Shown: positions 8,103-16,209, numbered from the stretch's first letter. The stretch: 25,922 nt of DNA from an uncultured Alistipes sp. (GCA_900542505.1 UQNV01000032.1:1-25922), one strand, 5' to 3'. The notes: generated by a model from the letters alone, not told the origin. Numbers and translations: made by a program.

Positions 8103-10094
8103 TTATTCGTCGTTGTCGGTCTTGGAGTAGTGTTTCAGGATGTCGTACGCCTCCGCGATGCCCAACTCGCCGGCTTTCGAGAGGTCGAGGCATCCCTTGC
8201 GCGTATCCTTCATGAATATCTGGACGATGCCACGGTTGTAGTATGCCTCGGCAAAGTCGGGATTGAGCTCGATGGCCTTCGTGTAGTCCTCGAACGCCTC
8301 GGGCAGACTGCCCGAGAGGGCGCGCAGCGTGGCGCGGTTGTAGTAGCTGTAGGCGAAGTCGGGGAAGAGCTTGATGGCCTTGTTCAGGTCGGCGATGGCC
8401 TCGTCGTAGCTGTAGGTGCGCTTGCTGTTGTTGTTGAGCCGGTTGGCCGGGTCGGCATTGATGGAAATCCGCTGGTAGGAGTTGTCGATGGAGGAGATGA
8501 AGTCAATCATCTCGGCTCGCGTGGTCGAACGGTTGAAGTAGAGGAACGGATTGGCAGGATTGAGGTCGATGGCGCTCGAATAGGTGTTCACCGAGTTGGT
8601 GTACTGCTTGATGAGCGACTGGGTCACGCCCCGCTCGAAGAGCAGCGTCCACGACGACGAGGCGTTGTTGCGCAGCTGCTGCAGGTAGCGCTGGTCGAGC
8701 ATGACGAGCGTATCGGCCGGAATGTTGCTCGGCCGGCACGAAACCGTCAGGTAGCGGTTGCCGATGCGGCGCTTGAAGTCCTCGGCACGCTGGACGTGAT
8801 AGGGACGGGCCACCAGCGCCGTATCGGGCTGCATGAGCGTGAACTTGAAGAGCGGCAGCAGACGCAGCTCCTCGTCGCTGCCGTTGTATCCCGTGAAGCG
8901 GCCGCCGCCCGAGAGCTTGCTGTCGAACGAGAGCAGGCGGTCGAAACGCTGGGTCGTATCGGCGAAAATCGAATAGGTGCTGTCGCTCAGCCGCGAGCGG
9001 TATTCGGCGATTTTGCGGCGTGCGATGGCGCGGTCCTCGCTTGCGCCTTTGGGGTCGCGCAGCAGCTCGCGCAGCGAGCCGCGGTGGAGGTAGGCGTTCG
9101 CGAAGTCGGGGTAGAGTTCGATGGCCGAGGTGTAGTCCTCGACGGCCTTCTCGATTTCGCCCAGCTCGGCGTATACTCCCGCACGGTTGTAGTAGACCAG
9201 CACGTTGTTGGGCGAATAGAGCGCCACATGGTCGTAATCCTCGAGCGCACGGTTGTAGTCGCCGATTTGCGCGCGGAGCATCGCCCGGTTGAAGTATCCG
9301 AGCGAGTTGGTCGAGTCGAGCCGCACGACGGTGTCGAAGTCGGAGAGGGCAAGCATCGGGCGGTTGGTGTTCGAGTAGACCAGCGCGCGGTTGAAGTAGG
9401 AGGGAACGTAGGCCGAATCGCAGTCGATGGCCTTGTTGAAATCGGCTTCGGCCTCCTTGTAGCGCTCCTGCTGCATGTAGAGGCTGCCCCGGTGGTTGTA
9501 GCCGTCGGGGTTCTCGCGGTTGGTGCGGATGGCCTGGTCGAAGTTCTCGTAGGCGCGCACCGTATCCTTCAGGTAGAGGTAGCCGATGCCCCGGTTGATG
9601 TAGGCGCCGGCGACCTTGTTCTCCTGGCGGATGAACTTGTCGAAATCCTCGACCGCCAGGGCATACTGCTTGTCCTGCAGCCGTGTGATGCCGCGGTAGA
9701 AGTAGGGGGCCGGCAGGTCGGGCCGCAGCTCGATGGCCTCCTGGAAATCCTTCAGCGCATCGTCGTAGTTGCCCAGCTGCGAGCGGGTGAGCGCGCGGTA
9801 GGTGTAGGCCTGCGTGTAGACGGGATTTTTGCGGATGGCGGTCGAGAAGTCGGCCTCGGCGCCAATCAGGTCGTCGAGGTTGTATTTGGCGATGCCCCGC
9901 AGGAAGTATCCCTCGAAGGCATCTTCGTCGAAACGCAGCAGGGTGTTGAGCGTGCGGATGGCCTCCTGATAGTTGTTGTCCATCATGCAGCGCTGTCCCA
10001 TCCAGAAGAAGTACTCCTTGTTATATTGGGCCTGGGCCTGCATGCAGCAACCGAGCAGAAGCGCTCCGATGATTCCTGTGATGAACTTGCGCAT
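8103..10094 (-). CDS. Large exported tetratricopeptide-repeat (TPR) protein
   Basis: This 663-residue protein starts with MRKFITGIIGALLLGCCMQAQAQ. That is either a signal peptide cut after AQAQ or a lipoprotein signal with Cys16 or Cys17 as the anchor. Roughly ten TPR units fill residues 23 to about 340, recognisable by repeated patterns such as AYINRGIGYLYLKD and EAIADLNKAIKLFPD. A less regular linker with no clear domain follows, then three or four more TPRs to the C-terminus. TPR arrays are protein-binding scaffolds. The partner is unknown. The gene lies between era (99 bases upstream) and the MFS gene (27 bases downstream), all on the minus strand. Confidence 0.93.
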   Translation of the reverse strand: MRKFITGIIGALLLGCCMQAQAQYNKEYFFWMGQRCMMDNNYQEAIRTLNTLLRFDEDAFEGYFLRGIAKYNLDDLIGAEADFSTAIRKNPVYTQAYTYRALTRSQLGNYDDALKDFQEAIELRPDLPAPYFYRGITRLQDKQYALAVEDFDKFIRQENKVAGAYINRGIGYLYLKDTVRAYENFDQAIRTNRENPDGYNHRGSLYMQQERYKEAEADFNKAIDCDSAYVPSYFNRALVYSNTNRPMLALSDFDTVVRLDSTNSLGYFNRAMLRAQIGDYNRALEDYDHVALYSPNNVLVYYNRAGVYAELGEIEKAVEDYTSAIELYPDFANAYLHRGSLRELLRDPKGASEDRAIARRKIAEYRSRLSDSTYSIFADTTQRFDRLLSFDSKLSGGGRFTGYNGSDEELRLLPLFKFTLMQPDTALVARPYHVQRAEDFKRRIGNRYLTVSCRPSNIPADTLVMLDQRYLQQLRNNASSSWTLLFERGVTQSLIKQYTNSVNTYSSAIDLNPANPFLYFNRSTTRAEMIDFISSIDNSYQRISINADPANRLNNNSKRTYSYDEAIADLNKAIKLFPDFAYSYYNRATLRALSGSLPEAFEDYTKAIELNPDFAEAYYNRGIVQIFMKDTRKGCLDLSKAGELGIAEAYDILKHYSKTDNDE

Positions 10095-10193
10095 TTCCTT
10101 GCTATCTCTCCGTATCGTTTATTTCGTTAAACGGGCCGATGCCCCTTTTTCGTATTCCGGGTCGGAGGGATTCCCCCGCCCGGCGGATGCCTT

Positions 10194-11075
10194 TTACTCC
10201 AGTTCGTAGCCGAAGCGGCGCAGCTGCCGCTCGTTGTTGCGCCAGTCGTCGCTCACCTTGACGAAGAGCTGCAGGAACACCTTCTTGTCGAGGAACTTCT
10301 CGAGGTCCTCGCGTGCAAGTTGTCCCACGCGCTTGAGCTTTTCGCCCTTGTGGCCGATGACGATGCCCTTCTGCGATTCGCGCGAGACGTAGATGGTCGC
10401 CGCGATGCGGTCGATGGCGGGCTCCTCCTTGTAGGACTCGATTTCGATTTCGCAGCAGTAGGGAATCTCCTTGTCGTAGGTGCGGAGAATCTTCTCGCGG
10501 ATAATCTCCGAGGCGAAGAAGCGCAGCGTCTTGTCCGTGAGCGTATCCTTGGGGTAGAAGGCCGGGCCCTCGGGCAGCACCTCGAGAATTTTGGCGAAGA
10601 GTCCCTCGATGTTGAAGTTCTCGCGTGCCGAGACGGGGACAATCTCCGCCTCGGGCAGGATGCCGTGCCACCGCTCGACCAGCGCGTCGAGCGCCTCGGG
10701 AGTCGAGAGGTCGATTTTGTTGATGACCACCAGCGTCGGGATGCCGCTCGTACGGATGCGCTCGAGGATGTCGGCCGAGCGGTCGCTCTGCTCGACGGTG
10801 TCGGTGACGTAGAGAATCACGTCGGCGTCGGAGACGGCCCCGGTGACGAACTTCATCATCGACTCCTGCAGTTTGTAGGAGGGCTTGAGGATTCCCGGCG
10901 TGTCGGAGTAGACAATCTGGAAATCGTCGCCCGAGACGACGCCCAGGATGCGGTGGCGCGTGGTCTGGGCCTTGGAGGTGATAATCGAGAGGCGCTCGCC
11001 GACGAGCGCGTTCATGAGCGTCGACTTGCCGACGTTGGGATTTCCGATGATGTTGACGAAGCCCGATTTATGCAT
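10194..11075 (-). CDS. era: GTPase Era, 30S ribosome assembly factor
   Basis: The 293-residue protein has the full Era layout. The G domain shows G1 GNPNVGKS (residues 11-18), G3 DTPG (58-61), G4 NKID (119-122) and G5 SAR (149-151). The C-terminal KH RNA-binding domain has its GHKGEKLK loop at 241-248. Era binds the 3' end of 16S rRNA and helps 30S maturation. The frame extends to a TTG at 11099, but an exact -7 element (11097-11104) overlaps that codon. Transcription would begin downstream of it, so I chose the ATG at 11075. It is probably the first gene of a transcript continuing into the TPR and MFS genes. Confidence 0.97.
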   Translation of the reverse strand: MHKSGFVNIIGNPNVGKSTLMNALVGERLSIITSKAQTTRHRILGVVSGDDFQIVYSDTPGILKPSYKLQESMMKFVTGAVSDADVILYVTDTVEQSDRSADILERIRTSGIPTLVVINKIDLSTPEALDALVERWHGILPEAEIVPVSARENFNIEGLFAKILEVLPEGPAFYPKDTLTDKTLRFFASEIIREKILRTYDKEIPYCCEIEIESYKEEPAIDRIAATIYVSRESQKGIVIGHKGEKLKRVGQLAREDLEKFLDKKVFLQLFVKVSDDWRNNERQLRRFGYELE

Positions 11076-11096
11076 GGGGTTGCGGTTTTTGACTTC

Positions 11097-11104
11097 CAAA
11101 GGTA
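11097..11104 (-). promoter_or_regulatory. -7 element of era
   Basis: TACCTTTG on the minus strand is an exact TAnnTTTG match, 21 bases before the ATG at 11075. The -33 position is AT-rich without a clear TTTG. It overlaps the alternative TTG start and so excludes it. Confidence 0.65.
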
Positions 11105-11210
11105 GGAATTAATCTCGATTATTCCTATCTTTGGCAAAAATTAACCCCTAACCCCGAATGCCTATGATGTAATACGGAAGCGAATTTTTGTTATCCATTG
11201 GATTCATACA

Positions 11211-11411
11211 GTGCCGTCACCGCACGAAAAGCGCCGGCACGAACATATAAAAAGCGTTAACTTTACACTTGTCTTTCGAAATCTGGAAAATTTCAAGCAC
11301 AACAAGAGTAAGGTATAAACGCTCACGTTCCGCGTGGGCTTTACTCTGTTTGTTGTGCACGGTTATTCCAGAACCTCGAAAGGCAAACAAAAGTTCTGTC
11401 CCACGTTTTTT
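11211..11411 (+). ncRNA. Candidate structured RNA or leader, AT-rich island
   Basis: The stretch 11105-11484 holds no convincing gene but is dense in inverted repeats. The largest is 11297-11358: eight base pairs (GCACAACA with TGTTGTGC), a three-base bulge, seven more (AGAGTAA with TTACTCT), then an inner hairpin of GCTCACG with CGTGGGC around a TTCCG loop. Smaller hairpins lie at 11211-11240, 11278-11294 and 11369-11398. CCCACG followed by six T (11400-11411) looks like a terminator half and could pair with CGTGGG at 11333-11338. This could be a small RNA or a leader of the secreted-protein gene at 11485. The strand is inferred from the T-run. No good promoter is visible on plus; TAACTTTA at 11258 is only a near match. 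Confidence 0.45.
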
Positions 11412-11484
11412 ATATGCATCTATGAACGATTTTAAGTCGAGGGACACGGCGAGTAATATATATGCGAAATATAAAGAATTTGGT

Positions 11485-11787
11485 ATGAAAAAGTTTGTTT
11501 TGGCTTCTTTGATTTTTGCAGCATGCACTGTTGCTGGAGTAGGTCATGTCACAGCAAATACAGATCTATTTAGCATTGAGTCTATAATAGAAAATACGTA
11601 CTTAGGGAAAGTAAATCTATGTGATGGAAATGGAATAGTATGTTATGTTGGCGAAGCTTTCAAGAGTTCTAACGGTAGAATTTATGTGTCACTGGACAAT
11701 GCTACGTATTGGGCTCAGACATCGAATGATTCCCGATGGGCATATATGATTCGGTATAATAATAATTGGTGCTATTTTAATTTATAA
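11485..11787 (+). CDS. Small secreted cysteine-containing protein, unknown function
   Basis: The 100-residue protein begins MKKFVLASLIFAACTVAG, a clear export signal, probably cut near residue 24. The mature part (about 76 residues) has Cys46, Cys53 and Cys96 and is rich in Asn, Tyr and Trp. I do not recognise a domain. The overall form (short signal, small Cys-containing mature peptide) resembles the NVEALA-type exported peptides of Bacteroidetes, but the motif itself is not there. Base composition is far more AT-rich than the housekeeping genes on both sides, suggesting foreign origin. The frame is open upstream to 11269, but that part runs through the folded block and has no signal-like start, so the ATG at 11485 is preferred. 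It ends five bases before a bidirectional terminator. Confidence 0.7.
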   Translation: MKKFVLASLIFAACTVAGVGHVTANTDLFSIESIIENTYLGKVNLCDGNGIVCYVGEAFKSSNGRIYVSLDNATYWAQTSNDSRWAYMIRYNNNWCYFNL

Positions 11788-11791
11788 TATA

Positions 11792-11825
11792 AAAAGAGGC
11801 GGCTGATTTCCGGCCGCCTCTTTTC
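11792..11825. terminator. Bidirectional terminator between the small secreted gene and ffh
   Basis: AAAAGAGGCGGC (11792-11803) pairs with GCCGCCTCTTTT (11813-11824), giving T-runs on both strands. It serves the two convergent genes. Confidence 0.9.
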
Positions 11826-11852
11826 TGTATATCTGCGTTTATCTTTCCTGCG

Positions 11853-13187
11853 TTACCGCCGCCGGAGCATGCCGCCGGGCATCTTCGGCATCTTCATGTT
11901 GCCGCCCGCTACGGCCTTCATCATCTTGCGCGTATCCTCGAACTGCTTCATCAGCCGGTTCACGTCGGCCATCGTCGTGCCCGAACCCTTGGCGATGCGC
12001 TCGCGTCGGCGTGCGTTGATGATTTCGGGATGCTCGCGCTCGGCCGGCGTCATCGACGAGATGATAGCCTCGGTCTGCTTGAAGACATCGTCCGGAATGT
12101 CGACGTTCTTGAGCATCTTGCCCATGCCCGGAATCATCGAGGCGAGGTCCTTCAGGTTGCCCATCTTCTTGATTTGCTGAATCTGGGCGATGAAGTCGTT
12201 GAAGTTGAACTGGTCCTTGACCAGCTTCTTCTTCAGCCGGCGCGCCTCCTCCTCGTCGAACTGCTCCTGGGCCCGCTCGACGAGCGACACGACGTCGCCC
12301 ATGCCGAGGATGCGGTCGGCCATACGCTCCGGGTGGAAGACCTGCAGCGCGTCCATCTTCTCGCCGCTCGAGATGAACTTCAGCGGCTTGTCCACCACCG
12401 AACGGATTGAGATGGCGGCACCGCCGCGCGTATCGCCGTCGAGCTTGGTGAGCACCACGCCGTCGAAGTCGAGGCGGTCGTTGAACTCCTTGGCCGTGTT
12501 GACGGCATCCTGGCCCGTCATGGCGTCGACCACGAAGAGCGTCTCCGAAGGCTTGACCGCAGCCTTGATGGCCGTAATCTCCTGCATCATCGCCTCGTCG
12601 ACGGCCAGACGTCCCGCCGTATCGACGATGACCACGTTGTAGCTCTTCTGCCGTGCATACTGGATGGCGTTCTGGGCAATCTCGACCGGATTGCGGTTGC
12701 CCTCCTCGGTGTAGACCTCGACGCCAATCTGGCCGCCGAGCACCTTCAGCTGGTCGATGGCCGCCGGACGGTAGACGTCGCCCGCCACCAGAAGCACCTG
12801 ACGTCCGCGCTTGCTCTTGAGCATCGCGGCGAGCTTGCCCGAGAAGGTCGTCTTACCCGAGCCCTGCAGACCGGCGATGAGAATCACGGCCGGCGTACCC
12901 TCGAGCCGGATGTCGGTGGCCGTGCCGCCCATGAGCTGCGCCAGCTCGTCGCGGACGATTTTGGTCATCATCTGGCCCGGCTTCACGGCCTTGAGCACAT
13001 CCTGTCCCAGCGCCTTCTGCTTCACCTCGTCGGTAAAGCTCTTGGCGACCTTATAGTTGACGTCGGCGTCGATGAGCGCACGGCGAATCTCCTTGAGCGT
13101 CTCGGCGACGTTGATTTCGGTGATGCGGCCCTCGCCCTTGAGAATCTTGAACGACCGTTCGAGTTTGTCGGTTAAGTTTTCAAACAT
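11853..13187 (-). CDS. ffh: Signal recognition particle protein Ffh (SRP54)
   Basis: The 444-residue protein is the GTPase that binds signal sequences of nascent membrane proteins together with 4.5S RNA and delivers them to FtsY. An N-terminal helical bundle is followed by the G domain: GLQGSGKTT (106-114), DTAGR (189-193) and TKLDGDTRGG (247-256). The Met-rich M domain (about 310-444) contains GSGTTMADVNRLMKQF, the RNA-binding helix pair, and ends in a Met/Gly/Pro-rich tail. Length is standard. The ATG at 13187 lies about 28 bases behind a consensus promoter. Confidence 0.98.
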   Translation of the reverse strand: MFENLTDKLERSFKILKGEGRITEINVAETLKEIRRALIDADVNYKVAKSFTDEVKQKALGQDVLKAVKPGQMMTKIVRDELAQLMGGTATDIRLEGTPAVILIAGLQGSGKTTFSGKLAAMLKSKRGRQVLLVAGDVYRPAAIDQLKVLGGQIGVEVYTEEGNRNPVEIAQNAIQYARQKSYNVVIVDTAGRLAVDEAMMQEITAIKAAVKPSETLFVVDAMTGQDAVNTAKEFNDRLDFDGVVLTKLDGDTRGGAAISIRSVVDKPLKFISSGEKMDALQVFHPERMADRILGMGDVVSLVERAQEQFDEEEARRLKKKLVKDQFNFNDFIAQIQQIKKMGNLKDLASMIPGMGKMLKNVDIPDDVFKQTEAIISSMTPAEREHPEIINARRRERIAKGSGTTMADVNRLMKQFEDTRKMMKAVAGGNMKMPKMPGGMLRRR

Positions 13188-13215
13188 GGTGGTGTGATGT
13201 TGCTTGTTTTGCGCG

Positions 13216-13247
13216 CAAAGATACGAAAAGTCGGGCGCAGAGACAAA
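13216..13247 (-). promoter_or_regulatory. Consensus promoter of ffh
   Basis: On the minus strand TTTG (13244-13247), a 20-base spacer and TATCTTTG (13216-13223) match the Bacteroidetes consensus exactly. Confidence 0.85.
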
Positions 13248-13347
13248 CCGAAAACGAAGTTTTCCGCCGATGATTCCTCCGGCCGCCCTCCGTCAGCCTT
13301 TCCGACCTCCATTCGTTCGCCCTCCGGCCGCCTTTTCGGCCCTCCTT

Positions 13348-13403
13348 CCGTCTGCCCTCCGTCTGCCCTCCGATTGCCTTTCCGTCTGCCCTCTGTCTGC
13401 CTT
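13348..13403. repeat. Degenerate 11-12 bp tandem repeats in a pyrimidine-rich stretch
   Basis: The 309-base gap between ffh and the DUF4294 gene (13188-13496) holds the ffh promoter and a pyrimidine-rich tract (about 13260-13440). Within it CCGTCTGCCCT occurs at 13348, 13359 and 13382, with variants at 13370 and 13393. The same CCCT/CCTT and CGGCC words recur on both sides. Frames through it encode low-complexity Pro/Ser/Arg or Gly/Arg runs. I see no gene here. Confidence 0.75.
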
Positions 13404-13496
13404 TCCGGCCCTTCTTCCGGTTGCCCCGGAGGCGCCGGAAGAGGCGTAACGGCCGTTTTATCCGCGGCATGGGCGGGGCTCCACGCTCCGGCGGCC

Positions 13497-14087
13497 TCAG
13501 AGCCAGCCGGCTTCGTAGTAGATGACGATTTGTTCAATCATGCGGTCCTCCCCCTCGCGGTCGTACTGCGACTTGAGGTCCTGACCGAAGACCTTCGAGA
13601 CCCCCTGCCAGAAGCCCGCCACGAATCCGCCGCGGAATTCGCGCAGCACCTCGTAGGCCGTATACTCCGTTTCGCGGTCGATGAGCTTGAGCAGTACGCG
13701 CCCCTGCGTGCGGGTCATGCGTTTGAGTACGGGGGTGTACTCCTCCTTGATTTCGTGGTAGATGCGTCGGATGTACTCCTTCTGCGCCTTTTTGGTCGGC
13801 AGGCGGCTCAGCTCCTCCTCCATGTCGGCCATCTTGGCCTTGGCCGTCTGGGCGATGGGGTAGACCTTCTTCACGGCGTCGACCAGCCGGCGGTAGCGCC
13901 GCAGGTCGACCTTGCGGTTGAAGACGTAGACCGGCAGGATGTGCACCAGCGGAATCGAGTCGCCGCGGTCGATGCTCCACTCCTGGTGCCAGAAGCCGTG
14001 GCGCTGTTGTGCCGCGGCCTGCGCGGGGAACAGCAGTGCGGCAAGCAGGGCCGCCAGAAGCAGGTATGTGGGTCGGAACGGACGCAT
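13497..14087 (-). CDS. DUF4294-domain exported protein
   Basis: The 196-residue protein has a signal peptide (about residues 1-26, ending AQAAAQ), then a conserved region beginning SIPLVHILPVYVFNRK and rich in charged helices (residues 60-150). This is the DUF4294 family found in Bacteroidetes, whose function is unknown. The ATG at 14087 is used rather than the TTG at 14093, because the -7 element at 14091-14098 overlaps the latter. That element lies only three bases before the ATG, so the mRNA may be leaderless. The gene diverges from the thioesterase at 14248. Confidence 0.88.
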   Translation of the reverse strand: MRPFRPTYLLLAALLAALLFPAQAAAQQRHGFWHQEWSIDRGDSIPLVHILPVYVFNRKVDLRRYRRLVDAVKKVYPIAQTAKAKMADMEEELSRLPTKKAQKEYIRRIYHEIKEEYTPVLKRMTRTQGRVLLKLIDRETEYTAYEVLREFRGGFVAGFWQGVSKVFGQDLKSQYDREGEDRMIEQIVIYYEAGWL

Positions 14088-14090
14088 GCA

Positions 14091-14098
14091 CAAAAATA
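14091..14098 (-). promoter_or_regulatory. Possible -7 element of the DUF4294 gene
   Basis: TATTTTTG on the minus strand matches TAnnTTTG exactly and ends three bases before the ATG. No good TTTG lies at the -33 distance, so this is a tentative call. Confidence 0.45.
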
Positions 14099-14217
14099 CG
14101 TTTTTTCCTGAAAACGGCTGCGGCCGTGCTTTTATTTTTTCGGCGTGTGCGGGGCGCTGTGCGGCGGCGATTCGGAGCCTCTGTGGCCGAGGGGTTCGTT
14201 ATTTCGCGCGGAAATGC

Positions 14218-14225
14218 TATCTTTG
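14218..14225 (+). promoter_or_regulatory. -7 element of the FlK-type thioesterase gene
   Basis: TATCTTTG is an exact match, 22 bases before the ATG at 14248. TTCG (14195-14198) at a 19-base spacing is a plausible weak -33 element. Confidence 0.65.
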
Positions 14226-14247
14226 TCCCAAACATACCGAAACGATT

Positions 14248-14622
14248 ATGCTGGAAAAAGGATTGTCTGCACAGAGCGTCGCCACCGTATGCGACGCCAA
14301 TACGGCCGCCGCGATGGGTTCGGGCGACCTGCCCGTCTTTGCCACTCCCGCGATGGTGGCCCTGATGGAGAATGCCGCGATGACGGCCGTAGCGGCCGCA
14401 CTGGATGAGGGAGCCACCACGGTTGGCGCCGAGATGAACGTCACCCACATCAAGCCCTCGGGCATCGGTGCCGAAATCACGGCTACGGCCGTGCTTACGG
14501 CTGTCGAGGGGCGCAAGCTCACCTTCAACGTGGGGGCCCGCGATGCCGAGGGGATGATTGGCGAGGGTGTCCACATCCGCTATGTGGTCGACCGCACCCG
14601 CTTCATGGCCAAGGTGAAGTAG
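14248..14622 (+). CDS. Hotdog thioesterase of the FlK (fluoroacetyl-CoA thioesterase-like) family
   Basis: The 124-residue single hotdog protein has Thr33, Glu41 and His67. Their spacing (8 and 26) equals the Thr42-Glu50-His76 catalytic triad of FlK. The surrounding text also fits the family: ATPAMVALMENAA, TTVGAEMNVTHIKPSGIGAE, VEGRKLTFNVGARD and a C-terminal VDRTRF. It should hydrolyse a small acyl-CoA in the cytoplasm. Most relatives are not fluoroacetate-specific and the real substrate is unknown. The frame is open much further upstream, but family similarity and the promoter place the start at 14248. It ends before a bidirectional terminator. Confidence 0.92.
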   Translation: MLEKGLSAQSVATVCDANTAAAMGSGDLPVFATPAMVALMENAAMTAVAAALDEGATTVGAEMNVTHIKPSGIGAEITATAVLTAVEGRKLTFNVGARDAEGMIGEGVHIRYVVDRTRFMAKVK

Positions 14623-14646
14623 GCCGGGCGGCACACCGTCCCGAAA

Positions 14647-14683
14647 AAGAGAGGCGCTCCGGTTGTTCCGGGGCGCCTCTCTT
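14647..14683. terminator. Bidirectional terminator between thioesterase and nhaD
   Basis: AAGAGAGGCGC pairs with GCGCCTCTCTT around a further CCGG-type inner stem, in the gap between two convergent genes. Confidence 0.85.
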
Positions 14684-14710
14684 GTGTCGGGTCGTCATTG
14701 GGGCGAGGGG

Positions 14711-16048
14711 TCAGAGTCCGAAGAGCAGATGCTCGAGGAAGATGACGGCCATACCTCCGAAGTAGCCGGCCACTGCGAGTAAGGCGATGCGCTTGAAGTA
14801 CCACGAGAAGGTGATTTTCTCAAGTCCCATGGCCACGACGCCCGCCGCCGAGCCGATGATGAGGATGCTGCCGCCCACGCCGGCGCAGTAGGCCAGCAGG
14901 TGCCAGAAGAGACCGTCCTGGACGAACGACTGCAGATAGGAGGGGTCGATGCTCGAGGCGACCGCTGCGGCATCGGCCACCGGGTACATGCCCATGCAGG
15001 CCGCCACGAGCGGAACGTTGTCGATGACCGACGAGAGCACGCCGATGATGCCCGTGATGGTGAAGACCTCGTGGATGTTCCGGTCGAGGAACTGGGCCAC
15101 GTCGGTCAGCACGCCGGCGCTCTGGAGCGCGGCCACCGACATCAGGATGCCGAGGAAGAAGAGGATGGTCGGCATGTCGATGTGTTTGAGCACCTTCGAT
15201 ACGCGGTTCTTGATGGACTCCTCGATGCCGCGCTTCTTGTCGTAGATGATTTCGGTGAGTACCCACATCACGCCGAGCGAAATCATCATGCCCATGTAGG
15301 GCGGCAGATGGGTGATGCTCTTGAAGACGGGTACGAAGAGCAGGCTGAGGATGCCCACCACAAGGATGAATTTGCTCAGGCGCGGCCCGACGCCCTTGGG
15401 CAGCCGGCTTTCGGACACCGTTGCCGCCATCGGCGTGGTCGACTTGCGGGCGATGTACCGCGCGGTGATGGCCGTCGGGATAACCGTCGAGGTGAGGGCC
15501 GGCAGGAAGAGCGAGCCCATGAGCGCACCCGAGGTGACGTTGCCGCGCATCCAGAGCATGATGGTCGTCACGTCGCCGATGGGCGACCATGTACCGCCGC
15601 TGTTGGCCGCGATGACGATGACGCTGGCAAAGAGCCAGCGCTCCTTGCGGTTGGCGATGATGCGGCGCAGCAGCATGACCATGATGATGGTCGTGGTCAT
15701 GTTGTCGAGCGCGGCCGACATGAAGAAGGTGATGAGGGCCAGCAGCCAGAGCAGCTTGTGCTTGTTGTGGGTGGTGATGTGGTCGGTGATGACGCCGAAT
15801 CCTCCGTGGGAGTCGATGAGGTCCACGATGGTCATCGCACCGATGAGGAAGACCAGAATCTCGCAGGTGTCGCCCAGATGGTCAATCAACTCGTGGGTGA
15901 TGTTCTCGTCGTGTCCGAGGAGGCTGAAGATGGTCCAGATGGCACCGCACATCAGCAGTGCGATGGCCGCCTTGTCGATTTTGATTTTGTGCTCCATGGC
16001 GATGAAGGCATAGCCTATCACGAAGAGCAGAATCATGGATAGAATCAT
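14711..16048 (-). CDS. nhaD: Na+/H+ antiporter, NhaD type
   Basis: The 445-residue inner-membrane protein belongs to the ion transporter superfamily with NhaD and ArsB. About 11-13 hydrophobic segments are visible. The signature residues are in place: DNMTTT (115-120) in one helix, and NSGGTWSPIGDVTTIMLW (149-166), the NhaD hallmark with the Asn and Asp needed for transport. It exchanges Na+ (or Li+) for protons and serves sodium and pH homeostasis. The ATG at 16048 gives a short N-terminus before the first helix; an ATG four codons later (16036) is possible. No clear -7 element lies upstream. A run of eight G on plus (16086-16093) sits about 40 bases upstream of the start. Confidence 0.94.
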   Translation of the reverse strand: MILSMILLFVIGYAFIAMEHKIKIDKAAIALLMCGAIWTIFSLLGHDENITHELIDHLGDTCEILVFLIGAMTIVDLIDSHGGFGVITDHITTHNKHKLLWLLALITFFMSAALDNMTTTIIMVMLLRRIIANRKERWLFASVIVIAANSGGTWSPIGDVTTIMLWMRGNVTSGALMGSLFLPALTSTVIPTAITARYIARKSTTPMAATVSESRLPKGVGPRLSKFILVVGILSLLFVPVFKSITHLPPYMGMMISLGVMWVLTEIIYDKKRGIEESIKNRVSKVLKHIDMPTILFFLGILMSVAALQSAGVLTDVAQFLDRNIHEVFTITGIIGVLSSVIDNVPLVAACMGMYPVADAAAVASSIDPSYLQSFVQDGLFWHLLAYCAGVGGSILIIGSAAGVVAMGLEKITFSWYFKRIALLAVAGYFGGMAVIFLEHLLFGL

Positions 16049-16209
16049 GTTGTATGGCGTTTTTGCGGTTGCCGACCTTCAAGTAGGGGGGGGAGGAACG
16101 CCGGACGGACCGTCCGGTCCGGGTCCGCGGAAGCCTGCCGCGCGTACCGCAGGTCGGAGAACGGTGCGGCGGAACAGGAGGCTTAGTCCCGGCGGGAGGG
16201 GTGCGTCCG

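Noticed and set aside
6573..10130. 1185-codon plus-strand open frame
   Set aside because: It runs antisense across two clear genes (MFS and TPR) and their gap. Composition is Glu/Arg/His/Val-biased with no recognisable domain, typical of codon-bias shadows.
11217..11528. 103-codon minus-strand frame over the folded AT-rich block
   Set aside because: It has no signal, domain, promoter or ribosome site, and it overlaps the secreted-protein start. The inverted repeats give a better account of the sequence, although conserved translation has not been excluded.
13194..14111. 305-codon plus-strand frame across the repeat tract and the DUF4294 gene
   Set aside because: Its first part translates low-complexity repeat and the rest is antisense to the DUF4294 gene, which has a signal peptide and family similarity.
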